Shown here: positions 10,321-22,754 of the stretch, one piece after another
How positions within the stretch are numbered: the first letter of the stretch is position 1
How the letters are laid out: the number at the start of each line of letters is the position of its first letter
Assembly (NCBI GenBank): GCA_023653785.1
Contig: JAMKCH010014193.1
Location: 1 to 64,000, forward strand
Origin: Ophioderma brevispina
Taxonomy: Eukaryota > Echinodermata > Ophiuroidea > Amphilepidida > Ophiodermatidae
Direction of reading: 5' to 3'
Length of the DNA stretch: 64,000 bases
The notes under the pieces: generated by a model
Seen by the model: the letters and a program-made list of their open reading frames with translations, nothing else
The model's database searches: none
What the model was told of the DNA's origin: nothing
Position numbers and translations under genes: made by a program

Positions 10321-12900
10321 TTTTAGTGTGTTCCTCACTCAAGTAAGCCACCTTTGTGATTGAATAGTTGTTTCTGCAAGTAGAGTATTTGTAGGCTTAT
10401 AATTTACATAGAAATCATTAGAATGTCGAGTATCATGAATGTCGTCTTGCTCACAATGAATAATTGTCATAAAACATCATTGGTAACAAACCGTGACAAT
10501 ATATAACCTAAAGATTAAAAGATGATATTGTAATATTGTGAAATTTTAAGGTGTCAAGTGTAATAAAAGAGGGTCGGTATCAGCAACCATAGGGATTTGT
10601 ACAAGTTCGAGTAACACGTTTTTTGCATAAGAAACAGCGTATAGATGAGTGTTATTTTTGTCTGCCCATATTTTTACGCATGGATTTAGCTTTTATTCCT
10701 CCCCTGACCTCCTGGAAAATTGTCCTCATTTACCAAATCATCTTCTTGCATAACGTAAAGAATATATCCAAAATGATAATGATAAATATTAATCTAAATG
10801 GTTCTCAGACCAAGTATTATATTTTAGATTAAAATTGAATTCATCATTTTTTTTTTTGCTCAAAAAAACTGAATTAAGATTTTGTTGTGTTGTTGTTTCC
10901 CAAATTCACACAATTTTATTATTTCCGCCCATTTTGGGGTCGTTTGTCATTTTCAACACCATTTTTAGACCCACGAATACTTCGTTGGGTCTCTACTACT
11001 GTGGTTTTTTTGAAGCCATGTTTTTTTGTTAACATGCGTGTATATCTATCTCGTATTGTCTTGAAATTTGCATGTTTGTTTGGATGACGTGGGAAAATAA
11101 TGCAGTGTTTTTCGTTTGGCGACAATAAGGTTGTTAAAGCCAGAGTTTAGGGTATAAACAACCAAATTGGTTTATGTGGTTCGTGACTTTGTCATACAGC
11201 TCCTTTTTGGATGTGTGCATTGTTAATGGCCATGAAACGTGGGAATAGCAAAGGCAATCACAGTAAGCCCTGCAAGCCTCCTTGTCCTTTCCATATTTGC
11301 AGCCTATATATACCTTAGTTGTGTCACTCATTGTGCTTGCAATTGGTTTGTTTACTGATTAGGGTCACTTAACCTTGCAAGGACACATTCCCTGTCTTGT
11401 TGCGTAATTTCCAGCTCAAACCTTTCGTCAGATGAGCACATTTTTCAATATGCTAGTACATAGTTTTACAATGGATTATAATACATTTCTTGCACTGATG
11501 AATTTTAAAAAATTGTTTTATATTTCCTCATAATGTAAATTTGTGTTTTTTGCTCACGCCAGTGAAGTCTACTCTTGATTTAGCCAGATGTCTCACTTGT
11601 ACCTTTCACCCCTAATGTTAACAGTGTTCGAGCAACTTGTGGAACAAATTTATACTTTAATGGACTACCACAATGACACCCCACTTAATACAAACAGTCT
11701 CATTGCTTAATGCCCATTCCAAATATATTAAGAAACCTAATCCGGCACAGTGAACATGGTTACCCAAGACTGAGATTGTGATCACAAATCTTGGTATGCA
11801 CTATACAATCATGTTTGTGATTGGTTTCTTTGTTGCTGTTTGTCAGGAAACGGCTGTCCTTTCTACCAGAGCACGGTGGGCCCTGTTTTATCTCATGTTC
11901 ACTGTCCCAGTGCTACCAAGGTGGTCTGTATTGCCATTGCATGCTTGTATCTATTACAAATAAAAAGTACTCCGTGCAAATTGATCATATTGGCCTATTT
12001 TAGCACTTTGCATGCAAGCCCTTGAAATGAAATTTAAAAACACAGCAAGATATTAAGAATTATTACTTTGATGATGGGGACCCTGGGAACTGACTATACT
12101 CATTAAAATATGAAAGTTCTTTTGTGCATGTTGGACTTTTATTAATACGCATAAATTTAGTGTTATCCGACGTGCCTTTTTTCCACCACATTTTTTCCTT
12201 GTGAAAATCATGGAAACCAGCACCCGAAGACCAAAACAGTGTCTTATTTTAAAACACAGAGTAGTAGTTTTACTCTGTCTCTGCTTTGGACTGGGTCAAT
12301 TATACATTGGTATAAACACTGCTTTTAATAACGTACTTGAATATTTTTGCGATGAAGATTTCTATTCACCTTTGACAGCTTTTGACTGTTAATGTGATTT
12401 CAAACACTTTGCAATGTAAATATTAAGAGTACTTGCCCATTCTACTGTTAATTGGTACTTGAGAATTGCAAGTTAACATGGAAAGTGTACTTGATAGGTC
12501 AATCCGATAGATAGAAGGAAATAAACTAAGAGAATTCGAAGAAGTATCAAGTTCAGTTTAAAATTTTTCACTGACAGATGGACATAACCCCAACATCTGC
12601 ACACATGGACACAGTGCAATACCACGAGTTTGTTGTCTTAACGATTAAAAAAATCGGGACGACTTTAAACTTATATACCAGCAAAAGAAGTGTTGTTCAT
12701 TGGAAGTTGAAAATGCAAGTAAGCAGGTTTTCCTAATAACAATAAACATTTTGAATGTTGTGATTCTGTGTAAGTAAAAAATTGCCATTCATATAAGGTG
12801 TACTATATAGTGGGGGACTGCAGTGAACAGATTTATGTGATGTGCAAATCAGGAGAAAAATGTAATTTTGGTATACAGTACCTTTATACATGATAATCAA
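10321..12900. other. Large intron segment, no gene seen
   Basis: AT-rich non-coding sequence. The only frame of note starts at the ATG at 12210 (60 codons, ending 12392) and has one hydrophobic stretch (RVVVLLCLCFGLGQLYIGI). It has no homology I recognise, no convincing Kozak context and no known neighbours. Confidence 0.45.
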
Positions 12901-12904
12901 AAAA

Positions 12905-13680
12905 ATTGATGGAAGCATTGCCACGCCCCTTCATGGCCCCCAGCTCGGATTCAAGGTACACAGGGGGTAAAAATTTTTAAAATGTTCCGATCGTGTTGAA
13001 AAGCACACCATGAGTCTGTCTGGTTACAAGGATTCCAAAAAGGTATAGTTTATACTACCTGGACTTATAGTTAGGAATTATGGGGGTCAAAAACTGTAAA
13101 ATGGTTTTAAAAAAGTCAATTTTGGTTGTTACAGGGGTTCAAAACGAAAAGTGCTCATTTTTGTAAATGGGTCAAATGTGGTTTAGCTAATAGAATGAAA
13201 ATAAAGGAATAGTTTTGACATCTTACGTGTTGGTTATTAACCAAATGGCGAATAAAGTCAACAGCATGCAGCTATTGGATTATATTGACCTGTGACATAT
13301 TTTGTGGATAACTTGGAACTAAGTAAACAGATAAGGCACAAACTATTCCTTATTTTAATACTTTAAGCTAGGGAAACCCCAAGTTGCATCCCACATATAT
13401 TAACGAATCAATAGCAACTTTGAAATTTTGACCCATTGTACACAACCAAAAATTGCTTTGTAATAATTTTTTACAGTGTTTTACCCCCATTAAAATCCAG
13501 AAAAGAAGCATAGATAGTGTAAACTATACCTTTTTGGAATCCTTGGACCAGCCCAAACACAATTGTTGTGCTTTTTAACACATTCAGAACATTTAACTTT
13601 TTTGAACCCTGCATAACCTTGAAACACAAGTGGGGGAAATTGAGGGGGGTTGGCAAGTGCTTCCATCCAATTTTATGGGA
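12905..13680. repeat. Imperfect palindrome of about 775 bp (foldback element)
   Basis: The left arm (12905-13278) and right arm (13279-13680) are inverted copies along their whole length. Paired landmarks are TTGATGGAAGCA with its partner near 13665, GGATTCCAAAAAGGTATAG (13030) with its complement (13528-13546), and AATAAAGGAATAG (13199) with CTATTCCTTATT (13346). The centre is near 13279. Arm identity is roughly 65-75% by eye with indels. No coding frame is seen; it looks like an old foldback transposon or an inverted duplication. Confidence 0.8.
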
Positions 13681-13689
13681 TTACATGAC

Positions 13690-14640
13690 CTAAAGTACTT
13701 GTGTTGCAAAAATTCACACTTTTATCCGGAAAGCGCACACTCTTACACTACATTCCTGCTAAATGCCTACACCCTACAGCCATGTTTTGTTATTTGAGAA
13801 GCAACCTCACAATTAAATTCAGTAACTTCTCATTTTTACAAAAACAAAAACAAAAAAACAAAAGTATTATAAGATTGCTATTTTTGCAAAGTTTCACACC
13901 AATCCTTCACGTTATAAATAACGTATGAATTGAAATAACAATTTATTATTGCAATAATTACAGTTGCATAATATTGTGAGATTTTACACATCCTTCTTTA
14001 TAGTTTAGAGGGATTGCCTTCAAAAAGTTATATGAACAAATTTCAGATTTTTGTAATGTATGGCAAATGTTTGTTATAGATTCTCCATCGCAGTTGTGTG
14101 TAATTTCTCTGTATGCTACTTGAAGTTGATTTTAATAGTACCTAAAAATAGATACACCCCGATATATTTGTTTGTAGATTATGACCTAGTGTTAAAAACA
14201 CACACTTCCTTAAATGGAACTTAATGAAAAGAAACCAAAAAAAGTATGGTTAAAGGCACTTTGCACTTCGCCAAACTGAAATTCCAAAAATATAAAAATC
14301 TTAAAAAAAAAAAAAAACAAGTATAGATATCCTAACATACCCTGCAAAGTTATAAGGCTGCGAGCAACCTAATGAAAAAAATCGGTTATATTTTGGTCAC
14401 TTGTGTCCGTACGAACCACATTCTAAATACGTTAATGAATGAGATTCAAATATAGACTTATTCTCCACTTCTAGATTACCCTGCAAATTTATGATAGTGC
14501 CTTTAAAGGTCAAGATATGTGACAATACATATGATGGAATGAAGTCCGGGTTAATTGCGTGAGATTGTCTTTTTAAAGCTATTATTGTTCAATGATAGCC
14601 CAACAGGCACCCAATCGAATTTGACACTAAGTGGTAGGCC
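13690..14640. other. Intronic, no gene seen
   Basis: AT-rich, with CAAAAACAAAAAC runs near 13840 and an A run near 14307. No transposon ends or coding signals are seen. Confidence 0.45.
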
Positions 14641-14659
14641 TCAATTAAAGATTCTGGTC

Positions 14660-15008
14660 ATTCAGATAGTATAATATCCTCTACCCCAGTAAAAAAATCA
14701 TTCTTCTCAATTTAAAATAACACTGTCGGGGACATTTGACCTTGATCCATAACCTTTCCTGTTGTGTGTGTGGTGTGTTGTGTGTGTGTGTGGTGTGTGT
14801 GTGTGTTGCGTGTGTGTGTGGTCTACATGATGTGTGTTGTAAACAAATGTAAAAAATAAGTAATTAACATTATTGAACCATGTATAACAGTATAACAATG
14901 GTCAGTAGATAGTATAATATCCTATACCCCAGTAAAAATAATTTCTTCTCAATTAAAATAACTGTCTGGAATTTCCTTGATCCAATACCCTTTCCTGTGG
15001 TGTGTGTG

Positions 15009-15041
<33 letters not shown>

Positions 15042-15300
15042 GTGTGTGGTGTTGCGTGTGTGTGGTGTGTCTACAATGTATGTGTGTTGGTAACCAATGA
15101 AAAAAATAAGTAATTAACATTATTGAACAATGAATTAACAGTATACATTGGTCTCAGATAGTATAAGATCCTCTACCCCAGTAAAAATCTTTCTTTCTCA
15201 TTTAAATAACTGTCCTGATTACCCTTGATCCACTAACCTTTCCTGTGTGGTGTGGGTGTGTGTGGTGGTGTGTGGTGGTGTGTTGACAGATACACTTGTG
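14660..15300. repeat. Three-unit tandem repeat with GT microsatellites
   Basis: Units start at about 14663, 14906 and 15157, each with AGATAGTATAAxATCCTxTACCCCAGTAAAAA, then CCTTGATCCA...CCTTTCCTGTG and a (TG)n tract. The period is about 245-250 bp. The (TG)n tracts vary greatly in length and are interrupted by TGG and TTG. Confidence 0.85.
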
Positions 15301-15414
15301 TGTCCTATATTTTCTGTACAAAATGCCATTTTTTTTTCCCTTTTGTGGCTTTTTTTCCCCTTATTTGACTACCACATAAGAAATAGCAGTTTTTTTCAGC
15401 ATAAAAAATGAATG

Positions 15415-15550
15415 TGAACACCACCACCTTACCACACACCCGACCACCCCACCCCACCCTTACCACAACCACCCACCACCACACCTCACCACCAAACCTT
15501 AAACCCAGCCACCCCCCCACCCCCTACCACCTACCCACCCACCCCCCTAC
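15415..15550. repeat. CCACCC/ACCACC simple repeat
   Basis: About 130 bp of C and A with few other bases on this strand (CACCACC, CCACCCACC). Long frames on both strands here are low-complexity artefacts. Confidence 0.8.
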
Positions 15551-16149
15551 TGATAAAATTTGGCAAAAATCCATATTAATTAAGGCCCTAACTACACCCA
15601 CACAAGGCATACATGTCCTGTAGTGTCCAACATGTCCAAAGACACACAAAATGTCACACAAGTATAAAAGTCCACAAGACAACACAAAAAGGCACCCAAG
15701 AGCCATATACAAGGACACCCAAGCACAAAGGTCACCAAATATACCTCGTTAGTAGCTGGTGTATGCGTCCTGTGTATGTTGTCTATTCTGTATGTGCGTG
15801 GTCTGTGCCCGCTCTCTGGCTTTCATGTTGTAGTGTGTGTCAAACATACAACACGTCAAAGTCGAGGGACCATCCTTTGTTATTGTAATAACATTCTTTA
15901 TATTAGGTTAATACATAAGCAGGAGTCCGTCTTCCCTGGTCAAGTAATCCTCTTACATATCTCGCGTCCATGCCTCGCGAACTTTTTCACATGGGTCAAT
16001 TCATATTGGGAAGTGGTATCATTTTTGATAAATGCCTAATTGGTGGTGCCGGTGGATAAACATTTTGTTACAGTAACCACTGGACAAAAAGGCCTCACAG
16101 TGACGTTCGACAGAATCAAGTGAAAAAGGTTGAAAAATATAGGCCTATG

Positions 16150-16288
16150 GCGGGTGAGTTATGGATGAGGTCATCAACCTGTTCCAGAAGTTTAGGGGTT
16201 TTTGCGTGAGTTATGGATGCAGCTCATTGATGAGTTATGTTTTAGAGGGTTTTTTTATTGTTGGGAGGGGGGGGGGGTTTTTTATTTT

Positions 16289-16333
<45 letters not shown>

Positions 16334-16430
16334 CGTTATGGATGGAGTTCACAATGATGAGTTGTTTTAGAGTTCTATGTTGGTGAGATAGGATAGAGTT
16401 ACATTGAGAGTTATGGTTTAGATTTTGGTG
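16150..16430. repeat. G-rich minisatellite with 42-base G run
   Basis: Degenerate units of GTGAGTTATGGATG/TTTTAGAG flank a G-rich core. Positions 16291-16332 are an uninterrupted run of 42 G, preceded by another G run at about 16265-16277. The exact length of such a run is unreliable in any assembly. It could form a G-quadruplex. Confidence 0.85.
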
Positions 16431-16454
16431 GTCGCGAAAGACGGGTGACCGCCT

Positions 16455-16800
16455 TGATCTATGAAAAGGGCCATTCCTCATTATTTACTTTTTAAATGGG
16501 CAATTCCATTAATCAATTTCCAATTCCTCCAGTTACCAATAAAAGGGCCATTCAGGCCATTGCTTCATTTACCAACTAAAGGCTATTACTCCTTTGCCAA
16601 AGGGGGCCATTCCATTCATTTACCTTGGAAGGGCCAGCATGTTATTTAAAATTAAAGTGCAATTACTAATTTTGACCAATGAAAGGGACATTCCTTCAAA
16701 AAGTTACTAAGTATAAAAAGGCGATTCCTCCGTTTACCAAAGAACGGCCATTCCTCATTTACCAGTAAAAGGGCCATTCCCAATTAAAGGGGCATTATAT
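16455..16800. repeat. Degenerate minisatellite CCATTCCTCATTTACC
   Basis: About ten degenerate units of 20-35 bp around AAAGGGCCATTCCTCATTTACCAA. The unit structure explains the open frames in this interval. It ends in AAAGGGGCATTATAT, a phrase similar to the SINE body near 23704. Confidence 0.75.
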
Positions 16801-17149
16801 GATTTTATGAAAATGGTTAAGATTATAATTGGATTAAAGAGGCATTATGTAATTTCAAAAAAAAATATGACAGGAATGTATTTTTTGCCACCCATTTGAA
16901 GAAGAGCACCCCAGGGTTCATGTTGACCTCAAATACTTTGTGACTACACTACATTTCTATTTTGCCAAAGCATATTGTATGTTTTCCATCTTGAATCTTA
17001 TTTGTTCAAAAAACTGTATGCCAACCAATATAACTTGTCTTAGGTGTATCATGCATTGCGTCTCCAGAATCTACAGTTCAAACCATACACGTGGGTCTTA
17101 TGCCTCATTGATGCTTCGTTGTAAAGATTTGCACATGTTCGAATTTTTA

Positions 17150-17460
17150 AAGAGACCATGAGGACATTTCCATAAAGAAGTCCCCCAAATGGGTTTGAAC
17201 CCAAGTTTTTTGCATATTTGAAATGCTTAAACCAAGATTGCATTACACTGAAGTTGAATAAGCCGAATATGCCGTTCTGATCTAATAAGATGATGATTAG
17301 TATTTTCTGTCGTGAAACAACGACAACAAAGCATGTTATCTCTAGGGACGATTATGATAGCGGGCAAGTTCAAATCCAAACATTTGCGTTTTCTTTTGCA
17401 CTTGTTCGTCCAATACACCTTCCAAAACGTTCTCTGTAGGTTGTCTCCAACCGATTAAGT
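17150..17460 (-). mobile_element. SINE fragment (same family as 38340-38600)
   Basis: Homologous to 38340-38600 (shared TTTTTTGCATATTTG, GAATAAGCCGAA, GGCAAGTTCAAA). The minus strand contains a B-box-like TTGGGTTCAAACCC at 17188-17204. The A-box half is not clear here, so this is a partial or decayed copy. Confidence 0.6.
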
Positions 17461-17618
17461 GCAATTAGAGAAACTGTATTCTCAAAAAAATCTCTGCCTG
17501 TCACTTAAGATAAGCCACCACATGCCTGGCCAGACTTGGCAACCTCTTTGTATGCTGGGTTGCCAAGGCATTTCTAGTCTGTATATTGACCATAACTATA
17601 TAACAGGAAGAAGTGAAT

Positions 17619-18192
17619 CGCGTGTGTTATGGAATAGCCCAAATCCGTAACCGATTACTCTCACACACAGCGCGCCCTGGTTGTTGCTGCACAAAGCGAC
17701 TCGGTGTTCGGCACTGTTGTTGCGCAAGCACATGCATATAAAAATATCTGTGCTCGCGTGTTATGTTACAGTGTTGCACTTCCCCAGGTTCCATATCAAC
17801 AAAACCAGTCTGTCGGCCAATTTTTCTGCAATAATTGTGGTGAAAACCAATCGATTGAAACAAACATGCCTCTAAAGATTCCGGCACCCCTATTGCACAA
17901 AAAGTCTCCTGATGACCCCTGTTAATTTTGCTTAGGAAAAGAAATATTGTGTCCGAGTGAAGCTGTCGCTTCAATTGCTGTTGTTGTTTTCACCCGCTAA
18001 GACGTCAAACGTAAAATACTCGCGTATCATAAAATATGCCTAAGGACTTTCAAAATACGACGCTACGTAAACCAAATATGGAGGTGCCCCAAAACTAGAT
18101 AATGAAGTGCGTCTGTCATTATAATACTTTTAGGTACCTTGATTGTGGTTACGCCGTTTGTGGAGGATCCGCTTGTCTACCTTATAAAGTCA
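17619..18192 (+). repeat. Dispersed repeat family B, copy 2
   Basis: Full-length partner of 3429-4008 in the same orientation. Similarity begins near GAATAGCCCAAATCCGTAACC and ends after TTTGTGGAGGATCCGCT. This copy lies inside the large intron of the IPO13-like gene. Confidence 0.75.
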
Positions 18193-18383
18193 GTTGATAT
18201 TGACACTTCTCCCTCACTTGCGTATTCACAGGATAAATAGCAGAGCTGGCTGGTCCGGCCACCGTCATTAAGGAATAGCTATGGAATGCCGGGCAGACCT
18301 TAAACCTTCGCAGGTGCATCATAGACTCAAGGCCAGGCAGCTCTTATGAGCAACACACTAAAGGTAACTCAACGTATAAGTGA

Positions 18384-18694
18384 GTAAAGGTGATTAAATA
18401 GTGGTCATGCCGCTTGCCGCTCTGATGAGGAAATTTAACTCAATACCAACAATTTTTAGAATCGCTAGAGTGACCTAAGCGTCAACCCAATAAATCGATC
18501 TCTCTGCTGCTCGGCTGCCGCTTCCCCAAAGGGCCGTATCGGATTGAGTGAGCTTAATTAACTCTGGAGAGGGGCCATCGTGACGATTCCAAGCCGATAG
18601 CGACGCTTGACTATAATAGGGCTCAATACTGCAAGCGACGTCACCAAGCGGTTGACTGTGAGTGGCAAGCGGCATGACACTATGTAATCACCTT
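18384..18694. mobile_element. Candidate MITE with about 40-bp inverted ends
   Basis: TAAAGGTGATTAAATAGTGG then TCATGCCGCTTGCC (18384-18418) is repeated in inverse at about 18658-18694 (GGCAAGCGGCATGACACTAT then GTAATCACCTTTA). The interior (about 235 bp) is unrelated between halves and non-coding. No target duplication is obvious. Confidence 0.65.
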
Positions 18695-18699
18695 TATGG

Positions 18700-19499
18700 T
18701 GAGTGCAGTGGACGCAGATACAAAAACACTGCAAGGATACAAAATTAGGTTACCTTGAATAAGCGAAAATGAGGGCGGCAAGGTGTATCAACTTGGAGTG
18801 AAAGGGAATGTGACGCGGAGGAACAAGTGTGACACAGTAAAAGGCAATAGCCACAAATTACAGAGTCACATTGTACAAATGGGGCAAAAACACAAATACT
18901 TATACGGCCTGTAAGGCCTGTATGGTGCAAGAAAACAATGCACTGGGGCAGTGGTAATAAGAATTATACTGTATGCTGTGAAGAAAACAACCAAACAGTA
19001 AAAATTACCAGAAAGTAGGAACGGTGGCAGAGCAAAGTACGATAGCCATAAATTGCAATGTCACAGAGCACAGATCAAAAAACGGGTAAAGGGGACCAGA
19101 CACTACATACAAAAGCCCAAAAGGAGCTCAATAACCAAGGAAAAAGATTAAGAAATTTTTTTCCGACTGACTGACCATCCCAAATTTATTGGAGGACAAG
19201 CAAAAATTCAAACACCCTACTGAATGAGTGTTAGTGGATGGTACAACAGTGAAAATTCAAGATTACCACCTTGGGGATATCTAAATGTGGTTTGTCGTAT
19301 GGCTGTACCTCAAAAATATTATTACATATGGCACACAATCGGAAAATATGTACGTAAAACCAGGCATCGACCGCGGTCAAGGGCCGTTTTACACCCAATA
19401 GAAAACGGCCGTTGTTATCGATAGTTCATGAAAATTAGTGACAAAGATGGCATGTAGCAGTCCGAAAGGTGAAGCGCCCTATAGTTAGCAATTTTGTAT
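18700..19499. other. Intronic, no gene seen
   Basis: Non-coding sequence upstream of the piggyBac relic. It may include the element's left end, but I could not identify a terminal inverted repeat or a TTAA site with confidence. Confidence 0.4.
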
Positions 19500-21420
19500 A
19501 GAAAACAATGGATCTGAATCTGAAATCATGCGAACGAAAACTATGGCCTTCGCATGAATCAAGCCAACGAACATGACGAAAAAACCATTTTTTCTTATTT
19601 TTGAAGGACGATTCGGTGACAGTGAAGGTGATAGCGATTCCGAATCTGAACCTGGAATCGCTGTAGACAGCGATGCCCAAGCCTCGGAGTCGGACATAGC
19701 TGAGAGTAGCGATGGCAATCTTCCAAAGGAAGGCAGATGATGATCGGCGCGTTCATGCTGTGCTGGGTGGGGTCGACTTGCGCTGAAAGGGAGGCTATTA
19801 TACGCCAGCACGATGTACCACAGCATGCAATAGGCGATGGTTGCGGCCAACGATGCAATTATCCAATGCCTCCACGGAATTGACATTTTCAGTGGAATTT
19901 TCACTGATGGTATGATTGATATCATGGTGTTACAGACCAATATGTTAGTGCAGCGTAGTGGCAGGCTAAGCCTAATTGCCTCGGAATGCACGCAGCGTAG
20001 GTGGGTTCATTACAGATGCCAATGGAGAGAGAGAATTCATTGCATTGCGTATTGCAAGGGGCTGTCCCCCAGAAATCAGGCAGGTGAATTTTACGGCGTA
20101 CCAGTTCTTTTTGGCTTACTGACACCAAATTATGTGCGCGTAATGCCGAAACATCGGTTTCAGCACTGGCATCATGTCTTCATTTTGTAAATAATGAAGA
20201 AACAATAGCGACAGAAAATCACCAGGATTACAACCACACTATACAAGATTCACACTAATCGACATAGTGGCTGAAAATTGGAGAACAGCTGGTGACCAGC
20301 CAGCATGCTTCACATCGATAAAGCATGATCCATTTCGTGGCCGCTTTGCATTTCGGCAATACATCAAATCGAAGCATCATCGGATGGTGTGAAGGGATTT
20401 GCCCTCTGCGATGCCTCTACATGTTACTGCATCAAATAGACATATACATTGGTCGTCACTATGACTATGATCGAGAGCTAGGGCACGGCTGTAGTGTCGA
20501 TACAAAAAACTGGGCCCGCGACATTGCCAGATTAGGGACAATTTTGTATACAGGACAGCTTTACACTAGTCCCCCTTTGGCTACGCAATTGATGCAAATG
20601 GAAGATGGGGCTTGTCGCACCGTACAAAAAAAAATCGTAGAGGAATGCCGGAAGCGCTGAAAGGCACGGCCAACACAAGATGCCAGGTTTGTGTTCAAGG
20701 ATCCGAGCCTGGCCATGTCTTTCAGGATCGCAACGAACATGCGCAGTTAGTACTGTCAACCCACCTCCTCACCCACTCCCCCCCCCTGTCGCGCGAATGA
20801 ATGAGTGCAGACGCGTGCAACAGCTAAAGAGCGCCTTAGAAAACCTCGGCGATGAGAATGGTATCATTTGCATGCGCTTACCATTCATGACTGGTGCATA
20901 TACAAGACATGCGAGGGTCGATGGACTGGACCAGCTTTTGTCGTACAATGCGTACCCGCATAGGCAGCGCAAGTGGTATGTCAAGGTATTCAATTACATT
21001 TTTGGATATCTCCCTGATCACTGCAGGAGGATGCTCCTGGAGATCATATTGGCTCAAAGAACTGAACACTGCAAGTCATTTCGAGAGAGGACTTATTGGT
21101 CAGTTGCTTGCGTATTACTTTCCAAGCCAAGGCATTGAAATCCCCACGTGCAGAGGCAGGTCAGAGTCCAGACGCCGGCTTTCAGCATGATCTGGAAGGC
21201 TTGAAGGTGCACATTGTATCGAGAAAGGCCCCACCAAACGTAAGTGCGTGCTTGCAAACGAGAGGTAGAACAGCAAGATGGATACCTCATATCAGTGCAA
21301 GAGCTGTCCTGATCATCCCGCCCTCTGTCTGGAGCAATGCTTTGAGCGTTACCATCTGATATGGACGACTACTCCTCGTCAGACAGCTGAAGCAGCGTCG
21401 CCTCGATGGAAATGAGGCAT
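19500..21420 (+). mobile_element. Degenerate piggyBac-type transposase
   Basis: Family landmarks appear in order on the plus strand in shifting frames. There is an acidic, Ser/Glu-rich N-terminus (about 19605-19735). A FSGIFTDGMIDIMVLQTN helix matches the family FFTDELxxxIVxQTN motif (about 19885-19950), followed by EFIALRIA and MPKHRFQ. A (I)DKA...PFRGRFAFRQYIKSK segment holds the position of the first catalytic Asp (about 20317). YTGQLYTSPPLA stands for the family YTDxFYTSPPL, with the Asp lost by a base change or shift. VDGLDQLLSYN (about 20918) holds the third Asp, then KWYVKVFNYIF. The C-terminal cysteine-rich domain reads SYQCKSCPDHPALCLEQCF (about 21285-21345). Several frameshifts and stops make it inactive as written. 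It sits in the large IPO13-like intron, same strand. Confidence 0.85.
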
Positions 21421-22530
21421 GATGAAACAGATGAATTCCCGATGAATCCTGTCACATAGCTGTTTCCTGATACAGTTCCAGACTTCAATTTTTTAGACCC
21501 CGCCTCGTGTGGTGGCCGCGGGGCAACCGACACTGCGTGGTGTTACGTTTTATCCATCACGTAATGTTGGTTGCTTCACAGCCTACCATACAAAACAACA
21601 GGGCAATACCAGTTGTCACGACACCGTGCATGCACTATAGCAGGCTAATCAACCGTAGAAAAATGTAAGATTTTGTCTTTATTTTTTTTTCTTGTTTTTG
21701 TTGGATGTGTTGAAATTGTCTGATAGGAATGATAATCAAAAACAAATAATACTCAAACTCAATGTACATTACATCTATAGGCATACACACACACACAATG
21801 CATAAGATTTCCAGTAAGTGTTTTTATTATATGGAAAACGTAACTTTTTACATAATTACATTGAAATACACATACCATTTGCTCAAACTTTCAAAAGTGA
21901 TAATTTGTTTTTATTTTATTTGCATTTTTATTCAAAAACAAACTTGAGAGTAATAATATACTTTGAATACAAATATTCATTCAAAAAAAACAAAAAACAA
22001 CTGCCAATTAAGAAATCATTAGCAACAAGTCAATACAAGTAAACATGTGGCAGCTATTATAAAAGCACCCAAAAAGCACCCAATTTTTTAAAATGGCTGC
22101 CCTTGGGCAAAGGAAGTGTTAAAAACAAAAATATTTTTTTTTTTGGAAAAAAGGACTTATATCCATATACCAAAATTGACCTAGGAAAAAGGGTCATTCA
22201 TTAACAGCCAAAAATGAGACGCCACATTGCTCTGCATATGGTAATTTTTACCAATTGCCCTCTGGCCCTCTCAGAGGGTAATCGGGTTACTGTCTACTGT
22301 GATGAAAAAAGTAACTGGAGATAAACCAACTGCTCTCAGGAACAAAAATCCAAGATGACAGAGAACACATATTGAGTATATGAGATTTTGATCACAATGT
22401 ATGCTCATGGAGCATAATAAGTTGTGGGAATCATTCCAGCATAGCTATTCCTTACTGAGTACTGGTCACGATAGCAGTATTGATTTATTCCATAAAGATT
22501 ATCAAGGACTTGAATTGCAAATCTGGCACT
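21421..22530. other. Intronic, no gene seen
   Basis: Contains the 3' flank of the piggyBac relic (end not located) and a very AT-rich stretch (21660-22060). No coding support. Confidence 0.4.
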
Positions 22531-22620
22531 TCAGCCCTCGCTGGTCTAGTGGTTAGGTAACTAACCTCAGGATATAGTGGTCTGGGGTTCAAATCCCACT
22601 CCTGCTTCTTTTAAATTATA
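22531..22620 (+). mobile_element. tRNA-like SINE head, plus strand
   Basis: A-box TGGTCTAGTGGTTAGG (22542-22557) and B-box GGGGTTCAAATCCC (22584-22597) are at near-normal tRNA spacing. Stem pairing is incomplete and no CCA-side acceptor pairs with the 5' end, so this is a SINE head or tRNA pseudogene rather than a working tRNA gene. Confidence 0.7.
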
Positions 22621-22754
22621 ATTTTTTTCAGGTTAAAGAAAAAAGTTCAAAAAAAAAGATCAGAAAAACCAATAGCTGACCTTTGAGGTTTGTAAGCGAG
22701 ACCTGTTCTTGGAGAACTGTTGGTGATCAAAAACCTCAGGCATGCAACCAATAG

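Noticed and set aside
14760..15545. CRISPR-like spaced repeats
   Set aside because: Units are GT microsatellites and a 245-bp tandem repeat, with no short repeat plus unique spacer pattern, and the DNA is animal.
16242..16481. Poly-proline protein frame on the minus strand
   Set aside because: It is the antisense translation of the G run.
19485..19991. 168-codon minus-strand frame as a gene
   Set aside because: It is the antisense shadow of the acidic N-terminal part of the piggyBac relic.
22531..22620. Working tRNA gene with A- and B-boxes
   Set aside because: Acceptor and anticodon stems do not fold properly. The promoter boxes alone fit a SINE head or pseudogene.
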